A DNA stretch of 5,312 nt from contig JBEPTZ010000205.1 of assembly GCA_041691815.1 (NCBI GenBank), positions 1 to 5,312 of the forward strand, read 5' to 3'. The translations under genes were made by a program, and so were the position numbers. The notes under the pieces are model-generated. The model ran no database searches and had not been told where the DNA came from. It saw nothing but the letters and a program-made list of their open reading frames with translations. This stretch comes from 70-18 sp041691815 (GTDB taxonomy: Bacteria; Pseudomonadota; Alphaproteobacteria; Acetobacterales; Acetobacteraceae). Position 1 is the stretch's first letter; every line of letters starts with the position of its first letter. Below are positions 1 through 4,728 of the stretch, in pieces.

Positions 1-459
1 CGCATCATCCGCGCCGCCCGGCGACTGGCGCCGGAGCTGGTGCTGTTCGGCACCGCCGACCTGCTGGCGCCGGCGGTGCTGGAGGCCGCCGGAGACGCCG
101 CCCTGGGCCTACGCAGCTTCGCCAGCCTGCCGCCGGACGCCCCGATCGGTCCGCTGGAGGATTTCCGCGCCAGCTATCTCGCCCAGTACCACGCCGAACC
201 CGATGCGCCGGCGATGCAAGGCTACATCGCGCTGTCGATGCTGCAAGCCGCCATCCAGCTAACCGCCCCCGCCACGCCGACCGGCCCGGCGCTGGCCGCC
301 GCGCTGCGCGCCGCCACGCTGCGCGCGGCCCTCTGGCCCGGCATCCTGCTGGACACCAGCTGGGATGCCACCGGCCAGCCGCACCGCGCGGCGTTCGTCG
401 CCGAGGTGCTGCCGGCCAACGGCCTCGGCTGGTCGGTGCTGCCGCCGCTGCAAGGCTAG
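1..459 (+). CDS. Periplasmic substrate-binding protein of a branched-chain amino acid type ABC transporter, C-terminal part (5' end outside window)
   Basis: The frame is open from base 1 to a TAG at 457-459, giving 152 residues, so the start lies upstream of the window. The GTG at 40 is an internal Val codon, not a start. The fragment resembles the second lobe of LivJ/LivK-type type I periplasmic binding proteins (Peripla_BP_6). It has a segment 'FRASYLAQYHAEPDAPAMQG' (about residues 55-74), then an amphipathic helix 'YIALSMLQAAIQ', then a 'GPALAAALR' helix. This is the usual order of F-x3-Y...P...Y-A...A-I...L-x2-A-L in that family. Such proteins capture amino acids, amides or similar small ligands in the periplasm and deliver them to an ABC permease. 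The ligand cannot be told from this piece, and no permease genes follow, so the gene may be the last of its operon or stand alone. I see no clear intrinsic terminator after it. The family call is by eye and moderately firm. Confidence 0.7.
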   Translation, partial: RIIRAARRLAPELVLFGTADLLAPAVLEAAGDAALGLRSFASLPPDAPIGPLEDFRASYLAQYHAEPDAPAMQGYIALSMLQAAIQLTAPATPTGPALAAALRAATLRAALWPGILLDTSWDATGQPHRAAFVAEVLPANGLGWSVLPPLQG

Positions 460-481
460 GTGAAATTGGAAAAGCTATCTT

Positions 482-518
482 AGATATATCTTGCAATTCG
501 ATATATCGAAGTTATATC
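482..518 (+). promoter_or_regulatory. Probable autoregulatory operator overlapping the yqjI/padR promoter
   Basis: This is a very AT-rich island in GC-rich DNA. It contains a 10-bp perfect palindrome AGATATATCT (482-491), a 14-bp perfect palindrome TTCGATATATCGAA (497-510), and a third half-site TATATC (513-518). GATATATC recurs directly at 483-490 and 500-507, a 17-bp step. GATATA (500-505) and TATATC (513-518) also form an inverted pair with a 7-bp gap. A plausible sigma-70 promoter lies across it: -35 TTGCAA (491-496), a 16-bp spacer, -10 TATATC (513-518). Start would be near 525, giving a short 5' UTR to the ATG at 561. PadR proteins commonly bind such dyads as dimers and repress their own genes, so metal-responsive autorepression is the natural reading. 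The palindromes are directly visible; the promoter and the identity of the regulator are inferred. Confidence 0.68.
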
Positions 519-560
519 ACCTCCCGGACGCCAATTCTGGCGCCGAGGAGAGACCATCCC

Positions 561-1160
561 ATGTTCCGACACATCTTTCATTCCCACCGCCAAGGCGAAG
601 CCGGAAGCTGCGGCCATCGCCATATGCGCGGCATGCATGACCACGACCACCCGATGCACGAGCGCCCGATGCACGACCGCGGCATGCGCGGCCGACGCCA
701 CGGCGGCGGCGGCCGCATGCTGGAGCAGGGCGACCTGCGCTACCTGCTGCTGCACCTGCTGGCCGAAAAGCCCCGCCATGGCTACGACCTGATCAAGGCC
801 ATCGAGGCGTTGAGCGGCGGCGCCTACACCCCCAGCCCCGGCGTCATCTACCCGACGCTGACCATGCTGGAGGAGCAAGGCTACACCGAAGCCACCGCCG
901 CCGAGGGCAAGAAGCAATACACCCCGACCGCCGAGGGCCTGGCCGAACTGGCCGCCAACCGCAGCCAGACCGACGCCATCCTGGCCCGCTTCGCCGGCGA
1001 CGGCTCCAACCAGGCCAGCAACATGGCGCCACTGATGCGCGCGATGGGCAACCTGAAAATGGCCCTGCGCCTGCGGCTGTCCAGCGGCCCGATCCCCGAA
1101 GACCGCATCCGCGCCATCGCCGCGGCGATCGACGCGGCGGCGACCGAGGCCGAAAGGTAA
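561..1160 (+). CDS. yqjI: YqjI-like PadR-family transcriptional regulator with a histidine-rich metal-binding N-terminus
   Basis: The protein has 199 residues, close to E. coli YqjI (about 207). Residues 1-50 hold 11 His, one Cys (C17) and several Asp/Glu in clusters such as 'HDHDH', a likely Ni(II)/Fe(II) sensing tail. Residues about 53-134 are the PadR winged helix: 'GDLRYLLLHLL', 'HGYDLIKAIE', then the very conserved 'YTPSPGVIYPTL' (89-100), 'LEEQG' and 'GKKQYTPTAEG' (wing). The C-terminal part (about 160-199) matches the YqjI dimerization helix region. In E. coli, YqjI represses yqjH (a siderophore-interacting ferric reductase) and itself, and nickel relieves repression. No yqjH homologue is in this window, so the target here may be only itself or genes elsewhere. 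The ATG start is supported by GAGGAGA at 545-551, 9 nt upstream. The gene probably stands alone, with its own operator upstream and a hairpin element at its stop codon. Family assignment is firm; the metal is inferred. Confidence 0.9.
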   Translation: MFRHIFHSHRQGEAGSCGHRHMRGMHDHDHPMHERPMHDRGMRGRRHGGGGRMLEQGDLRYLLLHLLAEKPRHGYDLIKAIEALSGGAYTPSPGVIYPTLTMLEEQGYTEATAAEGKKQYTPTAEGLAELAANRSQTDAILARFAGDGSNQASNMAPLMRAMGNLKMALRLRLSSGPIPEDRIRAIAAAIDAAATEAER

Positions 1161-1284
1161 GGTCTTCTTTTTGTGAACAAAAAGAAGCAAAAAAACTTTT
1201 CATCCGTTTTGGAGACGCCGGAGGCTCCGCCCCTCCGCCGTTGCAAGGCGGATGAAAATTTTTTTCAAAAAAGAACCCTTGCCT
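1159..1284 (+). repeat. Intergenic hairpin repeat, copy 1, at the 3' end of the padR gene; probable transcription terminator
   Basis: This AT-rich structured element starts inside the padR stop codon and has a second copy on the minus strand at 4791-4933. Bases 1159-1205 match that copy (4882-4928, complement) at 45 of 47 positions; the similarity resumes around GTTGCAAGGCGGAT and at AAGAACC near the far end. Hairpin A pairs CTTCTTTTTG (1164-1173) with CAAAAAGAAG (1178-1187) around a TGAA loop. Hairpin B pairs A7 plus TTTTCATCCG (1189-1206) with CGGATGAAAA plus T7 (1249-1265), with C1196 bulged. This A-tract/stem/T-tract form could terminate transcription in either direction. Inside lie a GC hairpin CGGAGG/CCTCCG (1219-1224/1232-1237) and an alternative CCGCC-GTTGCAA-GGCGG (1235-1251). 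The ends are imperfect inverted repeats: GGTAAGGTCTTCTTTTT against GGCAAGGGTTCTTTTTT read from the complement. No protein is encoded. Terminator function is inferred from structure and position. Confidence 0.8.
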
Positions 1285-1288
1285 GTCC

Positions 1289-1317
1289 TTGCCACCGGCG
1301 CAGCGCCTGCTTATGCT
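1289..1317 (+). promoter_or_regulatory. Candidate promoter of the aroG attenuator leader
   Basis: TTGCCA (1289-1294) and TATGCT (1312-1317) are separated by 17 bp, matching the sigma-70 consensus at 5 and 4 of 6 positions. A start about 7 nt beyond the -10 box falls on or next to A1324, the first base of the leader-peptide ATG. The leader mRNA would therefore have no 5' UTR. There is also no Shine-Dalgarno in the C-rich stretch before that ATG, which fits. From memory, the Rhizobium (Sinorhizobium) meliloti trp leader likewise starts at its own AUG. The boxes are visible; activity is inferred. Confidence 0.6.
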
Positions 1318-1323
1318 GCCCCC

Positions 1324-1383
1324 ATGTCGAGCCCGCACCTCACATCGCGATTTTGGTACCGCTGGTATAATCCGGCGGTATAG
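1324..1383 (+). CDS. Aromatic leader peptide (19 aa) of the aroG transcription attenuator
   Basis: ATG at 1324 to TAG at 1381-1383 encodes MSSPHLTSRFWYRWYNPAV. Residues 10-15 are Phe-Trp-Tyr-Arg-Trp-Tyr: five aromatic residues in six codons, including two single-codon Trp. This is the hallmark of an attenuator leader peptide, and it sits upstream of the gene for the first enzyme of the aromatic pathway. Having all three aromatic amino acids suits a common-pathway enzyme, in contrast with the Trp-only leader of trp operons. The FWYRWY codons (1351-1368) cover the 5' arm of the first leader hairpin, so a ribosome stalled for lack of charged aromatic tRNA would open that hairpin. No Shine-Dalgarno precedes the ATG; the promoter position suggests leaderless translation. 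The peptide may have no role after synthesis, although leader peptides with trans roles are known in rhizobia. The call rests on composition, position and matching RNA structures, and is strong. Confidence 0.88.
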   Translation: MSSPHLTSRFWYRWYNPAV

Positions 1384-1416
1384 GGTCGCGCGCACAGCAC
1401 ACCACCCGAAGCCGCC
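1356..1416 (+). promoter_or_regulatory. Attenuator pause (1:2) and antiterminator (2:3) RNA hairpins
   Basis: Segment 1 (1356-1365, GTACCGCTGG) pairs with segment 2 (1372-1381, CCGGCGGTAT) over 10 positions, with G-U wobbles and the loop TATAAT. Segment 2 can instead pair with segment 3: GGCGGT (1374-1379) with GCCGCC (1411-1416), and GGGT (1383-1386) with ACCC (1404-1407), around a small internal loop. Segment 3 is also the 5' arm of the terminator (3:4). The geometry is that of a classical amino-acid attenuator. With plentiful aromatic tRNAs the terminator forms; stalling on FWYRWY (inside segment 1) frees segment 2 to form the antiterminator, and aroG is transcribed. The pairings are visible in sequence; the switching is inferred from the trp/phe/his attenuator paradigm. 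Confidence 0.82.
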
Positions 1417-1435
1417 TCACCTGGCGGCTTTTGTG
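1409..1435 (+). terminator. Rho-independent terminator of the aroG attenuator (3:4 hairpin)
   Basis: AAGCCGCC (1409-1416) and GGCGGCTT (1423-1430) form a perfect 8-bp GC-rich stem with the 6-nt loop TCACCT, followed by TTTTGTGTGT. The stem-plus-U-tract is classical. It lies 25 nt past the leader-peptide stop and about 160 nt before the aroG ATG. In its terminated state the transcript would be a stand-alone RNA of about 110 nt (roughly 1324-1435). Confidence 0.87.
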
Positions 1436-1504
1436 TGTCTGGCCATTCGACTCCCCACGAAATTCCGCCATCGGTGATCCGGCTTCCAGCATAGGAAGAC
1501 GACC

Positions 1505-1588
1505 ATGGCGCATGACGATTTCGACGTTCTCACCGGCCCCTCCACCCCGGCGCCGCCGCCGCGACCCACCGACCGCAGCAAGGCCTGA
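1505..1588 (+). CDS. Short upstream ORF (27 aa) immediately before aroG, possibly translationally coupled
   Basis: ATG at 1505 to TGA at 1586-1588 gives 27 codons. AGGAAG (1493-1498) lies 6 nt before the ATG and is a stronger Shine-Dalgarno than the one in front of aroG. The stop is 5 nt before the aroG ATG, in another frame, so terminating ribosomes could reinitiate on aroG. The peptide starts 'MAHDDFDVLTG' and turns into a Pro-rich tail, with Pro-Pro-Pro at residues 17-19 and 'DRSKA' at the end. I do not recognise it as a known protein. Pro-Pro-Pro is a known ribosome stalling motif relieved by EF-P, so a control role is conceivable. It is too short and too biased for coding statistics to be decisive; the ribosome binding site and the tight spacing are the evidence. 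It could also be plain 5' UTR. Confidence 0.5.
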   Translation: MAHDDFDVLTGPSTPAPPPRPTDRSKA

Positions 1589-1593
1589 CCGCG

Positions 1594-2991
1594 ATGTCCC
1601 CGCAGGATGTACTCGCGCCGGCCGTCTGGTCGCCGGCCGCGTGGCGCCGCCACCCGATCGAACAGCAGCCGGTCTACCCCGACCAGGCGGCGCTGGCCGC
1701 CACCGAGGCACGGCTGGCGCAATGTCCGCCGCTGGTGTTCGCCGGCGAGGCCCGCCGCCTGAAGGCCGCCCTGGCGCGGGTCACCGAGGGCCAGGCGTTC
1801 CTGTTGCAAGGCGGCGACTGCGCTGAATCGTTTGACGAATTCCACGCCAACCTGATCCGCGACAGCTTCCGCGTGCTGTTGCAGATGGCCGTGGTGATGA
1901 CCTTCGGCGCCGGCCTGCCGGTGGTGAAGCTCGGCCGCATGGCCGGCCAGTTCGCCAAGCCGCGCACCGCCCCCATGGAAACCATCGAGGGCGTCACCCT
2001 GCCGGTCTATCGCGGCGACATCATCAACGGCCCGGCCTTCACCGCGGCGGATCGCACCCCCGACCCGCGCCGCATGCTCGATGCCTATTACCAGAGTGCG
2101 GTGACGCTGAACCTGCTGCGCGCCTTCGCCCAGGGCGGCTTCGCCGATCTGCGCCGGGTGCACGATTGGAACCGCAGCTTCGTCGCCGATTCGCCGCTCG
2201 GCTCGCGCTACGCGGAAATCTCCCAGCGCATCGACGAGAGTCTGGCCTTCATGCAGGCGGTAGGGATCAACCCGACCACCAGCCCGCAAATGACTGAAAC
2301 CGCGTTCTGGACCAGCCACGAGGCGCTGCTGCTGCCCTACGAGCAGGCGCTGACCCGCACCGACAGCCTGACCGGCACGTCGTACGGCTGCTCGGCCCAT
2401 ATGCTGTGGATCGGCGAACGCACCCGCCAGCCGGACGGCGCCCATGTCGCCTTCCTGAAGGGCGTCGCCAACCCGATCGGCCTGAAATGCGGCCCGACCA
2501 TGACGCCGGACGAATTGCTGCGGCTGATCGAGTTGCTCAACCCGGCCAACGAGGCGGGGCGGCTGACGCTGATCGTGCGTAATGGCGCCGACCAGGTGGA
2601 AAAAACCCTGCCGCCGCTGATCCGCGCGGTGAAACGTATGGGATATAACATTCTCTGGTCGTGCGATCCGATGCACGGCAACACGGTGAAGGCCTCGACC
2701 GGCCACAAGACCCGCGATTTCGACCGAATTTTACGCGAATTGCACCAGTTTTTCGCTATTCACCGCGCCGAAAACACCCATCCAGGCGGCGTACATCTGG
2801 AAATGACCGGCAAGGATGTCACCGAATGCACCGGCGGCGCCCACGGCATCACCGAAACCGACCTGGCCGCGCGCTACCACACCCAGTGCGATCCGCGGCT
2901 GAACGGCGCCCAGGCGCTGGAGATGGCGTTCCGCATCGCCGAGGAGTTGAAGGCAGCGCGTGGCGTTGCGCCGGACCGGGCGGGGCCGTAG
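1594..2991 (+). CDS. aroG: 3-Deoxy-D-arabino-heptulosonate 7-phosphate (DAHP) synthase, class II
   Basis: This enzyme condenses phosphoenolpyruvate and erythrose 4-phosphate to DAHP, the first committed step of the cytoplasmic shikimate pathway to Phe, Tyr and Trp. The 465 residues fit the class II (plant/Mycobacterium/alphaproteobacterial) type. Visible motifs are 'WSPAAWR' near the N-terminus, 'LVFAGEARRL', 'LLQGGDCAES' (70-79), 'GCSAHMLWIGERTRQPDGAH' (265-284), 'GLKCGPTM' (296-303), 'LWSCDPMHGNT' (354-364), 'GGVHLEMTGKDVTEC' (398-412) and 'QCDPRLN' (431-437). C76, H361, E403 and D433 match the metal ligands of M. tuberculosis AroG (Cys87, His369, Glu411, Asp441), with nearly constant offsets, so the active site looks intact. 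The ATG at 1594 has a modest AAGG about 10 nt upstream and closely follows the short ORF 1505-1588. Transcription is predicted to be governed by the aromatic attenuator at 1324-1435. The HAD gene 24 nt downstream is probably co-transcribed. Identification is very secure; the allosteric pattern cannot be read from the sequence. Confidence 0.96.
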   Translation: MSPQDVLAPAVWSPAAWRRHPIEQQPVYPDQAALAATEARLAQCPPLVFAGEARRLKAALARVTEGQAFLLQGGDCAESFDEFHANLIRDSFRVLLQMAVVMTFGAGLPVVKLGRMAGQFAKPRTAPMETIEGVTLPVYRGDIINGPAFTAADRTPDPRRMLDAYYQSAVTLNLLRAFAQGGFADLRRVHDWNRSFVADSPLGSRYAEISQRIDESLAFMQAVGINPTTSPQMTETAFWTSHEALLLPYEQALTRTDSLTGTSYGCSAHMLWIGERTRQPDGAHVAFLKGVANPIGLKCGPTMTPDELLRLIELLNPANEAGRLTLIVRNGADQVEKTLPPLIRAVKRMGYNILWSCDPMHGNTVKASTGHKTRDFDRILRELHQFFAIHRAENTHPGGVHLEMTGKDVTECTGGAHGITETDLAARYHTQCDPRLNGAQALEMAFRIAEELKAARGVAPDRAGP

Positions 2992-3015
2992 CCTCGCCCG
3001 GATTCGGAGGATCGC

Positions 3016-3684
3016 ATGCCAACAGCGTCTGTTTTCCCACGCCCGGCGCGTGCCGTGGTGCTCGATATGGACGGCACGCTGCTCGATACCGAGATCATCT
3101 ATGTCCGCAGCTTCGTTGAATCCATGGCAGATTTTGGCCATGACCTGCCCGAATCCTTCCTGCACGAGCTGATCGGCGGCACCCGCGCCGACTTCCAGAC
3201 CCGGCTGCGCGCGCGGCTGGGGCCGGACTTCCCGTACGATGCCCACCGCGCCGCCTATCTGGCACTACGCGGCGCCAGGCTGGCCGCGGCGGTGCCGCTG
3301 AAGCCGGGCGCGGTGGCGCTGCTCAACCGCATCGGCCAACTCGGATTGCCGATGGCGATCGCCACCGCGGCCACCCGTGTGCACGCCGATGAGCACCTTG
3401 AACGCAGCGGGCTGCGGCGGCACTTCGCGGCGGTGCTGACCCGGGATGATGTTGTAAAATCAAAGCCGTCGCCGGATTTGTTCCTGCGCGCGGCGGAAGT
3501 GCTCGGCGTGCCTGCATTCGAATGCATTGCGGTCGAGGACTCGCATAACGGGGTGCGCGCGGCGGTGGCGGCCGGGATGATGACGGTGATGGTGCCGGAT
3601 ATCGTGCCGGCCGATGACGAGATGCGGCGGGTCTGCGTCAGCGTGCAGGCGGACCTGCACGCTGTGGCGCAACTATTTGATTAA
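3016..3684 (+). CDS. HAD-superfamily hydrolase, subfamily IA (phosphoglycolate phosphatase/beta-phosphoglucomutase-like)
   Basis: All four HAD motifs are present in 222 residues. Motif I is 'DMDGTLLDTE' (D17 nucleophile, D19 acid/base); motif II is in 'AIATAAT' (T117); the motif III lysine is K150 in 'SKPSPDLF'; motif IV is 'AVEDSHNGV' with E174/D175 for Mg2+. The insertion between motif I and about residue 95 is a helical C1 cap, typical of subfamily IA. Such proteins dephosphorylate small phosphomonoesters or isomerize sugar phosphates; the substrate cannot be read from sequence. GGAGG (3006-3010) is 5 nt before the ATG, a strong start signal. The 24-nt gap after aroG and shared strand suggest co-transcription, so expression may follow the aromatic attenuator. 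A link to aromatic metabolism is only contextual. Its TAA (3682-3684) overlaps the stop of the convergent ATP-grasp gene. Confidence 0.9.
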   Translation: MPTASVFPRPARAVVLDMDGTLLDTEIIYVRSFVESMADFGHDLPESFLHELIGGTRADFQTRLRARLGPDFPYDAHRAAYLALRGARLAAAVPLKPGAVALLNRIGQLGLPMAIATAATRVHADEHLERSGLRRHFAAVLTRDDVVKSKPSPDLFLRAAEVLGVPAFECIAVEDSHNGVRAAVAAGMMTVMVPDIVPADDEMRRVCVSVQADLHAVAQLFD

Positions 3685-4655
3685 GCGGCTTTCTGCTGGG
3701 TCAGGGCGAGTTCGCCAGCCAGGTATTCGGCCAGCGCGCCAGGGCCGGAGCGGTTGCTGCCGGCGATGCCGGCGCGGGCTTCCGCCTCGGCGTTGTAGTT
3801 GGTGTTGGTGTTGACGTCGTAGACCAGCCGCCGCCCGTCCTCGCCCTCGATGAACTCGATGCCGGCGACATCGATCCCGGCGTAATTCATGAACGCTTCC
3901 AGGCGGTTGCGGAGCGTTGCATCGATGCCCGGCAGCACAGTGAACTTGTGCGCCGGCTGCTCGCCCACCGGACACACCGCGTCACCGATAGCGCAGGCAT
4001 CGGCCGGGCAGAGTTCGAAGCCCTCGCTGGTGTCCACCTCCACCGCATAGACGAAGCGGCCGCCGACGAATTCGGCGCGGGTGATCACCGGTCGCGGCGC
4101 GCGGATGTATTCCTGCAACAGATGCAACCCGTCCACCGGCGTCTCGAAGGCGTCGGAGGCGACGTGTTCCGCCAGCCCCTCCAGCGTATGAAAAAGCTGC
4201 ACGCCCAGGCCCTTGCCGCCGCGATTGGGCTTCAGGATTACCGGCTCGCCGGCGAAATGGGCACGTGCGGTTGCCACCAGCCGGTCGCGCCCGGCGACCA
4301 GCACGCTGTGCGGCGTGTGCAGGCCAGCAGCTTCCAGCGCCGCGTATTGCCGCACCTTGTTGATCTCCAGATCCAGCGCCCGCGGGCCGTTGACCACGCG
4401 GCGGCCCCAGCGGGTGAGCCAGGCCAGCACCGCAGCGGTGAGTTCGGCCGAATAGCGATGGTCGCGGGTGTGCGAGGAAGCGCTCATCCGGTTGTAGAAC
4501 ACGCCCTCGGGCGGCGGGGCGGCGAGATCGAAGGTGCCGGCGTCGAGAAACCACTCGGTCCACGGCAACGCCCGACGATCGAACGCCTCGGCCAACGGCG
4601 GCAGCCAGGCAGCATTCTCATGCAGCACATGAAGGCGAGGGGCGATACGGCTCAT
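3681..4655 (-). CDS. ATP-grasp ligase, RimK-like family
   Basis: From the ATG at 4655 the protein has 324 residues. ATP-grasp features are 'NKVRQYAALEAAGLHTP' (99-115; central domain start), 'ILKPNRGGKGLGV' (140-152; K142 and the glycine-rich loop that holds ATP phosphates), 'LLQEYI' (179-184; hinge and adenine-binding strand), 'GIEFIEG' (265-271; E267) and 'YDVNTNTNYN' (279-288; D280, N282, N284 likely Mg2+ ligands). Members form amide or peptide-like bonds through acyl-phosphate intermediates, as RimK glutamylates ribosomal protein S6. The acceptor here is unknown. Three Cys lie close together (C216, C221, C228) in 'LCPADAC...C'. The frame extends to a TTG at 4703, but the ATG at 4655 is chosen because GAGGA (complement of 4664-4668) lies 8 nt upstream. 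It is transcribed opposite to aroG/HAD and overlaps the HAD stop by 4 nt. The family is clear; the function is not. Confidence 0.85.
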   Translation of the reverse strand: MSRIAPRLHVLHENAAWLPPLAEAFDRRALPWTEWFLDAGTFDLAAPPPEGVFYNRMSASSHTRDHRYSAELTAAVLAWLTRWGRRVVNGPRALDLEINKVRQYAALEAAGLHTPHSVLVAGRDRLVATARAHFAGEPVILKPNRGGKGLGVQLFHTLEGLAEHVASDAFETPVDGLHLLQEYIRAPRPVITRAEFVGGRFVYAVEVDTSEGFELCPADACAIGDAVCPVGEQPAHKFTVLPGIDATLRNRLEAFMNYAGIDVAGIEFIEGEDGRRLVYDVNTNTNYNAEAEARAGIAGSNRSGPGALAEYLAGELALTQQKAA

Positions 4656-4728
4656 CTTGCGAGTCCTCGGCAGGGAATAGCCGCGCGACAGCGTGCGGCC
4701 CAACGCAAGATAGGCGCGGGGTGGCTAA

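Noticed and set aside
480..1190. Minus-strand ORF (236 codons) opposite padR
   Set aside because: The Ala/Val/His/Gln-biased translation mirrors the padR codons, and the ORF covers the operator and repeat. It has no recognisable motif.
1363..1371. Perfect extended -10 promoter TGG-TATAAT
   Set aside because: These bases are the Trp-Tyr-Asn codons of the leader peptide and the loop of the 1:2 hairpin. No good -35 box lies 17 bp upstream, and a start here would cut off the leader peptide. A minor promoter cannot be excluded.
1289..1477. A 62-codon plus-strand ORF across the leader
   Set aside because: It runs through the attenuator hairpins in a frame with no family resemblance. The FWYRWY frame explains the region far better.
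1161..1593. tRNA, CRISPR array or known riboswitch in the long gap
   Set aside because: No cloverleaf, no regularly spaced direct repeats and no aptamer I recognise. The gap is explained by the hairpin repeat, attenuator and short ORF.
1505..1594. The short ORF as a frameshifted N-terminus of AroG
   Set aside because: AroG from 1594 already starts with the usual class II N-terminal pattern ending in 'WSPAAWR' and 'PVYPD'. The short ORF is in another frame and ends with its own stop, so no extra N-terminus is needed.
1417..2706. Long minus-strand ORF (429 codons) opposite aroG
   Set aside because: It is an antisense shadow of the clear class II DAHP synthase. Its His/Arg/Gly/Gln-rich composition resembles no protein family and is typical of high-GC reverse frames.
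4656..4703. Upstream start (TTG at 4703) for the ATP-grasp gene
   Set aside because: It would add 16 Arg-rich residues without homology and has no clear Shine-Dalgarno. The ATG at 4655 has GAGGA at 8-nt spacing.
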